Source: Scatosoma sp045645245 | Lineage (GTDB): Bacteria > Bacillota > Clostridia > Christensenellales > Borkfalkiaceae | DNA length: 13,381 bases | Assembly (NCBI GenBank): GCA_045645245.1 | Contig: JAZRIK010000054.1 | Coordinates: 1-13,381 of the forward strand | Reading direction: 5' to 3' | In this document: positions 8,056 to 13,144 of the stretch, piece by piece | Layout of the letters: the number at the start of each line of letters is the position of its first letter | Numbering within the stretch: position 1 is the stretch's first letter | The notes under the pieces: model-generated | What the model was told of the DNA's origin: nothing | Seen by the model: the letters and a program-made list of their open reading frames with translations, nothing else | Database searches by the model: none | Translations under genes and position numbers: made by a program

Positions 8056-8104
8056 GCTCCCGCTATGTCATTATGAACGTAGCGGGAGCGCAGTCGAAGA
8101 ATCT
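8056..8104 (+). repeat. Dispersed repeat copy 1 with a 10-bp hairpin, left flank of the GIY-YIG gene
   Basis: GCTCCCGCTA (8056-8065) pairs perfectly with TAGCGGGAGC (8080-8089) around a 14-base loop. The right part (8066-8104) starts TGTCATTATGAACGTAGC and ends GTCGAAGAATCT, the two ends shared with the copies at 8397-8438 (inverted) and 8565-8592. This is the widespread bacterial repeat type whose chance translations read like HSER..EES in databases. Confidence 0.75.
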
Positions 8105-8110
8105 TAAAAT

Positions 8111-8398
8111 ATGTATTACGTTTATCTTTTAACAAATCAAACGCATAGAGTTTTATACGTTGGCATTACAAACAATTTACAAAGGCGATTGTTTGAGCAT
8201 AGGCAAGGGCTTATAGACGGTTTTACTAAAAAGTATAAAGTATATAAGCTGATATATTTTGAAACGACAACGGACGTTCGTGTTGCTATTGCGCGCGAAA
8301 AACAAATAAAAGGTTGGGTGCGCGCAAAAAAGAATACTCTAATTGCAACGCTGAATGCCGAGTGGAAGGATTTGGGCGAAGAAATATTGCAAGGTTAG
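8111..8398 (+). CDS. GIY-YIG nuclease-domain protein (UPF0213/YhbQ-like)
   Basis: The 95-residue protein is a stand-alone GIY-YIG domain. It shows YVYLL (3-7) and LYVGITNNLQRR (15-26) as the GIY..YIG pair and conserved Arg, His30 and the catalytic-type Glu63 in AREKQIKGW, then the family ending LNAEWKDL (81-88). GIY-YIG domains cleave DNA through a metal-bound Glu; the job of these small stand-alone proteins is not settled. The gene starts 6 bases after one repeat copy (8066-8104) and its stop codon lies inside an inverted copy (8397-8438), so the gene and its repeats form a unit of about 380 bases. No good Shine-Dalgarno sequence precedes the ATG, and its lower GC than uvrA fits an inserted gene. 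It is unrelated to uvrC despite sitting after uvrBA; UvrC is far longer. Confidence 0.9.
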   Translation: MYYVYLLTNQTHRVLYVGITNNLQRRLFEHRQGLIDGFTKKYKVYKLIYFETTTDVRVAIAREKQIKGWVRAKKNTLIATLNAEWKDLGEEILQG

Positions 8399-8438
8399 AT
8401 TCTTCGACTTCGGGCTGCGCCCTACGCTCAGAATGACA
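8397..8438 (-). repeat. Dispersed repeat copy 2, inverted, right flank of the GIY-YIG gene
   Basis: Read on the minus strand this starts TGTCATTCTGAGCGTAG and ends GTCGAAGAATCT, matching the ends of copy 1 (8066-8104) in the opposite direction. The middle contains GGGCGCAGCCC, a small hairpin. The gene's TAG stop overlaps its first two bases. Confidence 0.8.
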
Positions 8439-8506
8439 GTAGGGGACATTTAGAATCACGCGGAAGGCGTCCAAAATGACATGAAGGGGCGTTTAGAATG
8501 ATATGG
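8429..8506 (+). repeat. Degenerate 21-22 base tandem array
   Basis: Three and a half imperfect units follow one another, beginning at 8429, 8451, 8473 and 8494. Each starts with a form of (T)AGAATGACA, and the first and third continue to GGGG and a C-TT end. The start of the unit is the end of the dispersed repeat, so the array may have grown from it. The units are too divergent to be certain. Confidence 0.4.
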
Positions 8507-8564
8507 TTTACTGTTCGCAATGACACGGGTGGGTATTCAGTAAAGCATCATACAAGCAATTTTT

Positions 8565-8592
8565 TGTCATTCTGAGCGTAGCCGAAGAATCT
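8565..8592 (+). repeat. Dispersed repeat copy 3
   Basis: TGTCATTCTGAGCGTAGC followed by CGAAGAATCT is a short form of the same repeat, in the orientation of copy 1, with the central hairpin segment missing. It lies in the gap between the GIY-YIG gene and veg. Confidence 0.75.
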
Positions 8593-8634
8593 AATTAAGC
8601 TATATATAAATATAACAAAATATCACAAACACAA

Positions 8635-8661
8635 AACAGCCCTGCAAAGCGCGGGGCTGTT
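8635..8661 (-). terminator. Terminator-like hairpin at the 3' end of veg
   Basis: AACAGCCC (8635-8642) pairs with GGGCTGTT (8654-8661), extendable by three more pairs towards an AAAGC loop. Read on the minus strand it is followed by TTTTGTGTTTG. The veg stop codon overlaps the stem. The U-tract is short and interrupted. Confidence 0.6.
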
Positions 8662-8905
8662 ATTCTTTATATTTTTTGATTTTTACCGTTCCGCATAATA
8701 CGTCTGAATACGAATACGCCGTTTTTCCTAAAAAACCGTCGTCGTCCGGCTTGACGGTGAATAGGGCGGGGTAAATTCCTGATAATACCCCTAAATAACT
8801 CACACTTTTGTTTCTGCCTAAATTCACGCGGACGGCAACCCGTTGCGATGAATAGCTTTTTACCATTTGTTTAACGTCGGAAATGTTTTTGCTTGGCTTA
8901 ATCAT
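8660..8905 (-). CDS. veg: Veg family protein
   Basis: From the ATG at 8905 the product has 81 residues, close to the 86 of Bacillus subtilis Veg. The core ISDVKQMVKSYSSQRVAVRV, then NLGRNKSVSYLGVLSGIYPALF and the end AYSYSDVLCGTVKI follow the Veg pattern (VRVNLGR...GVL...YP.LF.V...YSYSD.L). Veg is a small SH3-like protein that stimulates biofilm matrix gene expression in B. subtilis; its biochemical role is not clear. The upstream 58 codons of the open frame, back to 9079, are rejected because they run into the sipL promoter and match nothing in the family. No clear Shine-Dalgarno sequence or promoter is visible upstream of 8905. In Bacillus veg lies just before ispE in the same direction; here it points away from sipL-ispE. 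Confidence 0.87.
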   Translation of the reverse strand: MIKPSKNISDVKQMVKSYSSQRVAVRVNLGRNKSVSYLGVLSGIYPALFTVKPDDDGFLGKTAYSYSDVLCGTVKIKKYKE

Positions 8906-8976
8906 ATAAGAAGTATGCGCTTTGCTTTGCCGTTTTATTCCAGCTTTTCTAAAAAGATGAAAAAATGCAAAAATTA

Positions 8977-9005
8977 GTCTATTTTTCTTATCGTTCGCAT
9001 ACGAT
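8977..9005 (+). promoter_or_regulatory. Candidate sigma-E-type sporulation promoter of sipL
   Basis: CATACGAT (8998-9005) differs from the sigma-E -10 consensus CATACAAT at one base. GTCTATT (8977-8983), 14 bases upstream, resembles the ATATT-ending -35. The predicted start near 9012 leaves a leader of about 28 bases to ATG 9040. An inverted repeat TTATCGT-N6-ACGATAA (8988-9007) overlaps the -10. SipL/SpoVID class genes are made in the mother cell under sigma-E. Confidence 0.5.
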
Positions 9006-9039
9006 AAACAGACGAAAAAACGCAAAAGGGAGTGAAAAT

Positions 9040-10530
9040 ATGTCAATGAAACCGCAATATGAAACGTATCGCTATACAAGCGAAATTTGCTGCTTACAAG
9101 CGCAATCGATGGTCGAATGCCGTTTGCCCGGAAGTGAAATTGGGAGCGTACTCGCTGTCAATGCCGTTGCAATTCCTATGGAGAGCGCGTGTGCGGACGG
9201 CGAAGTGCGTTATAGTGGAAAACTGCTTTTGTGCGTAGTATATGAAGACGGCGCGCGTAAAATTTGCCGCGTGGAGCGCGGTATCGAATTCTTCCACAAG
9301 GCGGAAGGGCGGAGCGTGTCGCCTGCCTGCTTTGCGAAAACCGCACTCACTTGCGAGAATATTTCTCATCGCCGCGAAGGGTCGGGGCTGTATATTTCCG
9401 TTGTGGTGGGCAGTGAAATTTCCGTATTCGGCGGTAAGCAAATCGAGTACTTATCAGGCGGCGAGAACGTAATCGTGCAAAAGCAGCCGATACAGGTGTA
9501 TAAGAGTGTTTGTGTGTCGGGGGAAACGGAAGGGGAAGACGAATTTGACTGCGATTTTGTAGGCGATATTTTGATGCACGATGAATGTGCGGTCGTCACG
9601 CGGGTACGGGCGAGTGCGGGGCAAATTGAAATTGAAGGGGATTTGGTTATGCACGCGTGCGTGCTTGCAAGCGATGATAAAGTGGTTTCTTACGAACGGC
9701 TTTTTCCGTTTTCTATGCAAATTCCTTGCGATGAAGCGTTTGGGAACGTGCAAGCGAGCGCGCGTATTGTCGTTAAATCGACTGCGTTGAACGTTGGCGC
9801 GGACGAAGAGAAAAATAAGAGCAAGGTGGTGCTTTCGTATTGTCTTTCCGCCGACTGTTTCTTGCACGCAAGCGAAGAGTTAAACGTTGTTTCCGACGCG
9901 TTTTGTAAGCACGCAGAATTATCGCTTAAAAGGGCGAACGATGGGGGCAGGTATTTGACGAACGTGGAAAAAGCCACGCAAAGAGTGGGGGGCGTGTGCG
10001 CGTTGAATAGCGAAGTGGAAAGCGAATACCGCTTAGAAGCGACTCTGCTTCCGCAGGCGCAGCTGCAATGCGTGCAGGAAGACGGTGCGTTTTTTGCGGA
10101 AGGTGCGCTGACGGCGATTTTGCTATTCAAGGCGGAAGAAAACGGTTATAAAAGCACTCGATTAACGTTGCCGATTCGGTTCCCTATCGAGTGCAGGGAT
10201 GCAGGCGAAATTGCGATAGACGCGCTCGTTTGCGGGTTGAACGTGCGTCGTCAAAAGGACGGGCAAACGGAAGCGGAAGCGACTTTGGAGCTTTGCTTGC
10301 GCGGTTATGCGCGGCGGGAATGGACGTATTTGAGCGAAGTGGAAGAAGGGGAGCGTTTTGCGCCCAGCGACGCGGCAATTTCGTTATTTGCACTCCGCGC
10401 GGGGGAAACGCTTTGGGACGCGGCGAAACGGTTAAGACAGTCGCCCGAAGAGCTGCAAGAGAGTAATTCTACGATTGAATTTCCTGTAAAAACGGACGCG
10501 AACGTGCTTATTTATAAGCAAATTCGCTAA
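9040..10530 (+). CDS. sipL: SPOCS- and LysM-domain spore coat/cortex morphogenesis protein, SipL-like
   Basis: The 496-residue product has the architecture of Clostridioides difficile SipL, the partner of SpoIVA that anchors the coat to the forespore: repeated SPOCS (DUF3794) modules in the N-terminal and middle parts (about 25-110, 165-280 and 330-440) and a C-terminal LysM domain (about 450-496; LRAGETLWDAAKRLRQSPEEL). The family position VSDAFC (about 285) matches the usual VxDAYS motif of SPOCS domains. The ATG at 9040 is chosen because AAAAGGGAG precedes it and a sigma-E-like promoter lies inside the longer open frame from 8965. It sits between veg and ispE, as in other Clostridia. Residues 300-308 (NDGGRYLTN) are encoded by a copy of the dispersed 31-base repeat. 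It acts in the mother cell at the forespore surface. Functional equivalence to SipL is inferred from architecture and neighbours. Confidence 0.87.
   Translation: MSMKPQYETYRYTSEICCLQAQSMVECRLPGSEIGSVLAVNAVAIPMESACADGEVRYSGKLLLCVVYEDGARKICRVERGIEFFHKAEGRSVSPACFAKTALTCENISHRREGSGLYISVVVGSEISVFGGKQIEYLSGGENVIVQKQPIQVYKSVCVSGETEGEDEFDCDFVGDILMHDECAVVTRVRASAGQIEIEGDLVMHACVLASDDKVVSYERLFPFSMQIPCDEAFGNVQASARIVVKSTALNVGADEEKNKSKVVLSYCLSADCFLHASEELNVVSDAFCKHAELSLKRANDGGRYLTNVEKATQRVGGVCALNSEVESEYRLEATLLPQAQLQCVQEDGAFFAEGALTAILLFKAEENGYKSTRLTLPIRFPIECRDAGEIAIDALVCGLNVRRQKDGQTEAEATLELCLRGYARREWTYLSEVEEGERFAPSDAAISLFALRAGETLWDAAKRLRQSPEELQESNSTIEFPVKTDANVLIYKQIR
9934..9964 (+). repeat. Dispersed in-frame 31-base repeat, copy B (ANDGGRYLTN in SipL)
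   Basis: This copy agrees with the ispE copy at 27 of 31 positions, including an uninterrupted 20-base run GGGGGCAGGTATTTGACGAA. It is read in the same frame and gives residues 299-308 of SipL, just after the conserved DAFC position of a SPOCS domain, in what looks like a linker or loop. Confidence 0.85.
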
Positions 10531-10557
10531 AAAGACAAAAAAATTGCTTTTAAGGTA

Positions 10558-10586
10558 TTGTAATTTTGTCGATAATATGGTAAAAT
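10558..10586 (+). promoter_or_regulatory. Extended -10 promoter upstream of ispE
   Basis: TTGTAA (10558-10563), a 17-base spacer and TAAAAT (10581-10586) with TG at 10578-10579 form a good vegetative promoter. The predicted start near 10593 is only about 11 bases before a strong terminator-like hairpin (10604-10630), so transcription into ispE must pass it. Confidence 0.7.
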
Positions 10587-10603
10587 ACGGATAGGAAGAA
10601 CGC

Positions 10604-10636
10604 GCGCGGCGGAGTGATTCTCCGCCGCGCATTTTT
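10604..10636 (+). terminator. Strong terminator/attenuator hairpin in the ispE leader
   Basis: GCGCGGCGGAG (10604-10614) and CTCCGCCGCGC (10620-10630) pair perfectly over 11 base pairs, almost all G-C, around a TGATT loop, followed by ATTTTT. It could end sipL transcription; because a promoter lies just upstream, it may also act as an attenuator for ispE or end a short RNA of about 45 bases. Confidence 0.85.
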
Positions 10637-10668
10637 AAGCGGTCGATTTACCAAGGCAGGGAGCGCGC

Positions 10669-11595
10669 ATGGCGGTTCGTATCAAAGCGTATGCAAAAAT
10701 TAATCTCACGCTGGATATCACGGGCAAAACGGGTGAGTATCACGAGCTCGATTCGGTGGTGGCGAGCGTGGATATATTTGATTATATCGTTTTACGAAAG
10801 CGCAAGGACAAGCATTCGTTCGTGACGATGCGCGGGTTGAGCAGCGAGAGTATTTCCCCTGAAAAGAACAATGCGTGGAAGGCGGCGGAGTTATTTTCGC
10901 AGGCGTTTGGCGTGAACGGCGCGGATATTACCATTTATAAAAATATTCCGATGGGCGCGGGGCTGGGCGGTTCGTCTGCCGACGCGAGCGGGGTTTTGCG
11001 CGGAATGGCAAAGCTGTACAAGGTGGACGACGAAGCCAAATTGGGCGATCTTGCCGATAAGCTTGGCAGCGATACGCGGTATATGCTCACGGGCGGGTTT
11101 GCGCGTATGCGCGGACGGGGGACGCAAGTGGAAAAATTGCCCGTTTCTCCCACGATCTACTTTGTATTATTATTACCGCGCGAGCCGGTTTCTACCGCCG
11201 AATGCTACCGCTTATTCGATACGCAAGCGAGCGAATTTAAGAAAGAAAGCGCAAGTGAAGGGTTGGTAGAATTGTTATTGCAAAACCGTGTAAACGAAGG
11301 GGGCAGGTATTTGACGAATGATTTATATGCGCCTGCAAGTTTGCTCAATGAACAGGTAAAAAACGCTTTGGAAGCAGTGCAAAGCTTATCCCCACTCGGC
11401 GCGACAATGACGGGCTCGGGCAGTGGTGTAATTGCATTATTTGAAACGAGAGAATTGTGTGAATGGGCGAAAGGCCGCATTCGCGGAAAATGGAAAGCGA
11501 TGGTGATAAAAACGCTTGACCCGCAAGCGAAAACGAGCGGTTGGCGCAGTCCTTTCGTTCTTTCCAAGGACGAGATAGAAAGTACACTTCAATAA
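10669..11595 (+). CDS. ispE: 4-diphosphocytidyl-2-C-methyl-D-erythritol kinase
   Basis: IspE phosphorylates 4-diphosphocytidyl-2-C-methylerythritol with ATP, the fourth step of the MEP pathway to IPP and DMAPP; it is a cytoplasmic GHMP kinase. The 308-residue product shows AKINLTLDI with the catalytic-site Lys10, the ATP-binding glycine loop PMGAGLGGSSADA (94-106), LGSDTRYMLTGG with Asp135 at the position of the catalytic Asp, and the third GHMP motif MTGSGSG (from 247). GGGAG lies 6 bases upstream of the start. The C-terminal tail (SGWRSPFVLSKDEIESTLQ) is slightly longer than the classical family core. Residues 208-217 (VNEGGRYLTN) are encoded by a dispersed repeat copy, directly followed by the DLYAP that corresponds to the conserved NDLE region of the family. 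The next gene begins 12 bases on. Confidence 0.95.
   Translation: MAVRIKAYAKINLTLDITGKTGEYHELDSVVASVDIFDYIVLRKRKDKHSFVTMRGLSSESISPEKNNAWKAAELFSQAFGVNGADITIYKNIPMGAGLGGSSADASGVLRGMAKLYKVDDEAKLGDLADKLGSDTRYMLTGGFARMRGRGTQVEKLPVSPTIYFVLLLPREPVSTAECYRLFDTQASEFKKESASEGLVELLLQNRVNEGGRYLTNDLYAPASLLNEQVKNALEAVQSLSPLGATMTGSGSGVIALFETRELCEWAKGRIRGKWKAMVIKTLDPQAKTSGWRSPFVLSKDEIESTLQ
11290..11320 (+). repeat. Dispersed in-frame 31-base repeat, copy C (VNEGGRYLTN in IspE)
   Basis: This copy is taken as the reference: 29 of 31 positions match copy A (2682-2712) and 27 of 31 copy B (9934-9964). It encodes IspE residues 208-217; its last codon gives the Asn of the family-conserved N-D-L motif, so at least the right edge serves the host protein. 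Confidence 0.85.
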
Positions 11596-11607
11596 GGAGA
11601 AAACAGT

Positions 11608-12558
11608 ATGGAAGAAAGAATGATTGACGACGAATTCGGGCGCGGAGTGCGTTTGAAGAAGACGGAAAACGGCTACGTGGACGTGACCGACGAAGAGCTT
11701 GAAAACGACGACGAAAACGCGGAAGAAGCGTTGTTTGAGTTTCCTGTATTTGATGACAGCGCGGACGACGAAGAGCTGGCGACGCTCACGCCCGAAGAAG
11801 CGATTGCACTCAAAAAACGCCGTGAAGAAGAAGCGGTGGCACGCAAAAACGAGTATGAAAGGCTGTGTGCGGAAGGCGACGAGCTGTTGGCTGTGGGGAG
11901 TTTCCATACCGCCGAGCTGAAATTTGAAAAGGCGCTTTTATTAGACGAAGAAGCGGTGGAAGCGTCGGTGGGGTACTGGCGTGCAAAAACCGCCGATTTT
12001 GCCGACCCCGACGTGTTGGTGGAGGAATACGCCGACGCGAGTATTGAAAGCTTGGAATTTGACCTTGGCTACAAGGCGACGGATATTTTGCGCGAGCGGT
12101 ATCAAAAGGTATTCCGCCGTAGAATTGTCGAGCTGGAACAGGAAGAAGCGCCGCTTGTAGAGCAAATCGAACAAAAACAAATCAAGCGTCGCGCCGTTAT
12201 TAAGGAACGGATAAAACATTCGGCAATCGTCACGGCGATTGCTGCGATTCCTACGATGACGTTGCTTATTTTGACGATAGTGTTTGGTTTGAAAATTGCG
12301 AGCGTGGCGGACGATCGGTATATTTTGCCGACAATCATTTTAGGTTCGGTATTCTTCGTGACGTTTATCGTGTTTGTGTTGATTGCAAATAAGCTGATCA
12401 ACAACCTGCGTATATACCGCAAAAACGAACGCCTGTCCGCGAGTGACGATGGGCGCCGTTTGATGGAAATTCGCGATTATAAAACCATTTACCAAGCGTT
12501 GCTGCCTGTGAACGTAATAAGTGAAGATAACGCCGTCGAAGCGGAAGATGACGAATAA
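11608..12558 (+). CDS. Acidic TPR-like protein with two transmembrane helices, unknown function
   Basis: The 316-residue product has four visible parts: a very acidic, probably disordered N-terminus (1-65); a helical segment at about 80-128 reading EGDELLAVGSFHTAELKFEK that looks like a TPR unit; a charged coiled-coil-like stretch (about 165-203); and two hydrophobic helices at about 205-231 and 238-264, followed by a basic then acidic cytoplasmic tail. Both tails should face the cytoplasm. TPR-like repeats bind proteins, so a membrane scaffold role is possible, but I do not recognise the family. AAGGAG lies 8 bases before the start. It is 12 bases after ispE and 45 before fmdB, so the three are likely cotranscribed. 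An alternative start at the ATG at 11620 would remove only four residues. Confidence 0.8.
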   Translation: MEERMIDDEFGRGVRLKKTENGYVDVTDEELENDDENAEEALFEFPVFDDSADDEELATLTPEEAIALKKRREEEAVARKNEYERLCAEGDELLAVGSFHTAELKFEKALLLDEEAVEASVGYWRAKTADFADPDVLVEEYADASIESLEFDLGYKATDILRERYQKVFRRRIVELEQEEAPLVEQIEQKQIKRRAVIKERIKHSAIVTAIAAIPTMTLLILTIVFGLKIASVADDRYILPTIILGSVFFVTFIVFVLIANKLINNLRIYRKNERLSASDDGRRLMEIRDYKTIYQALLPVNVISEDNAVEAEDDE

Positions 12559-12603
12559 GCTTGCGTTTATAAGGGAAGGCGAGCGATATAAAGGAGTCAA
12601 ATT

Positions 12604-12801
12604 ATGCCGTTTTTACAGTATAAATGCCCAAAATGTGAAAAGAAATTCGACGAGCTAGTGAAGAGCTATCTCGATGAAGTCAAGTGCCCCGATTGCGGCG
12701 AAGTTGCCGTACGTGATTATTCGGGGGATATGTTTTCAGCGACGGGAAAACCTACGAAAAAGTGTTCGGGAAATTGTAAAACTTGTAGCGGGTGTAGGTA
12801 A
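12604..12801 (+). CDS. FmdB-type zinc-ribbon protein
   Basis: The 65-residue protein begins MPFLQYKCPKCEKKFDELV and has CPKC (8-11) and CPDC (28-31), the two halves of the FmdB/CxxC regulatory zinc ribbon. FmdB-family proteins are small, widespread and mostly uncharacterised; the name comes from a putative regulator of the formamidase region in Methylophilus. The C-terminus is a second Cys-rich tail, CSGNCKTCSGC (54-64), which could bind another metal. AAAGGAG lies 7 bases before the start. It is the last gene of the probable ispE operon. Confidence 0.88.
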   Translation: MPFLQYKCPKCEKKFDELVKSYLDEVKCPDCGEVAVRDYSGDMFSATGKPTKKCSGNCKTCSGCR

Positions 12802-12871
12802 GAGATTACGGACAAATTGTAAGGGCTTGTGAGTATTGCACGAGAAGAATATAGTTTTTCAATTCACTCTA

Positions 12872-12916
12872 TCATTGGGCTTGCCGCACTTCGCTTGCGC
12901 TTCGTTCGTAATGACA
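12872..12916 (-). repeat. Dispersed repeat of the TGTCATTA...GAACGAAGCG type
   Basis: Read on the minus strand it begins TGTCATTACGAACGAAGCG and continues through a GCAAGCGAAGTGCGGC segment. Its first 14 bases resemble those of the copy at 8066 (TGTCATTATGAACG), so it is a second subtype of the same repeat class found around the GIY-YIG gene, but without a nuclease gene. Confidence 0.65.
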
Positions 12917-12954
12917 GGATTGACGGTAAACAAATGAACATTTATGCGTGCGCG

Positions 12955-12979
12955 TACGCGTGGGCGCGCGTATTTTATT
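12955..12979 (+). terminator. Possible terminator of the ispE-fmdB operon
   Basis: TACGCG (12955-12960) pairs with CGCGTA (12967-12972) around a TGGGCG loop and is followed by TTTTATT. The stem is short, and the distance of about 150 bases from the fmdB stop is long, so this is a moderate candidate. Confidence 0.4.
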
Positions 12980-13109
12980 ATGATTGTAGCATATGTGCGG
13001 AATTGCTTTGGAAATTCCCAAAAAGGGTTTTGCAGAGCGGATTATGGATATATTCCCAAAAAAATCCGCTAAAAAATGAAAAAAAGTTGAAAAATTTTTT
13101 CAAAAATGC

Positions 13110-13138
13110 TTGACAAGACGGCGTTATAATGGTATTAT
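13110..13138 (+). promoter_or_regulatory. Near-consensus strong promoter, possibly of a stable RNA operon
   Basis: A perfect -35 TTGACA (13110-13115), exactly 17 spacer bases and TATTAT (13133-13138) with TG at 13130-13131 make the strongest promoter in the window. A run of A and T residues, including the palindrome TTGAAAAATTTTTTCAA (13087-13103), lies just upstream where an UP element would be. A second TATAAT at 13125-13130 is too close to the -35 to be used with it. Confidence 0.85.
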
Positions 13139-13144
13139 GTTAAA

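Larger units (their letters stand above)
12802..13109 (+). other. Non-coding gap between fmdB and a strong promoter
   Basis: No credible gene is present. The stretch holds a dispersed repeat copy (12872-12916), an alternating purine-pyrimidine GC-rich tract that can fold as a terminator (12945-12979), an 8-base inverted repeat AGCGGATT/AATCCGCT (13036-13070) with a 19-base spacer, and an A/T palindrome (13087-13103) that may be an UP element. An open frame from 12829 (94 codons) runs through the repeat and is not credible as a gene. Confidence 0.7.

Noticed and set aside
8286..8474. 62-codon minus-strand frame with CHSERRAQPEVEES
   Set aside because: It is the chance translation of the dispersed repeat opposite the GIY-YIG gene; such peptides are common false genes in databases.
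8906..9079. N-terminal extension of the veg frame
   Set aside because: The added residues do not match the Veg family and overlap the sipL promoter and start; the ATG at 8905 gives the normal length.
13036..13070. Intrinsic terminator from the AGCGGATT/AATCCGCT inverted repeat
   Set aside because: The arms are 19 bases apart and no T-run follows on either strand.
12829..13113. 94-codon open frame after fmdB
   Set aside because: It starts with GTG without a ribosome binding site, translates the dispersed repeat (AALRLRFVRNDR) and runs through inverted repeats and A-tracts.
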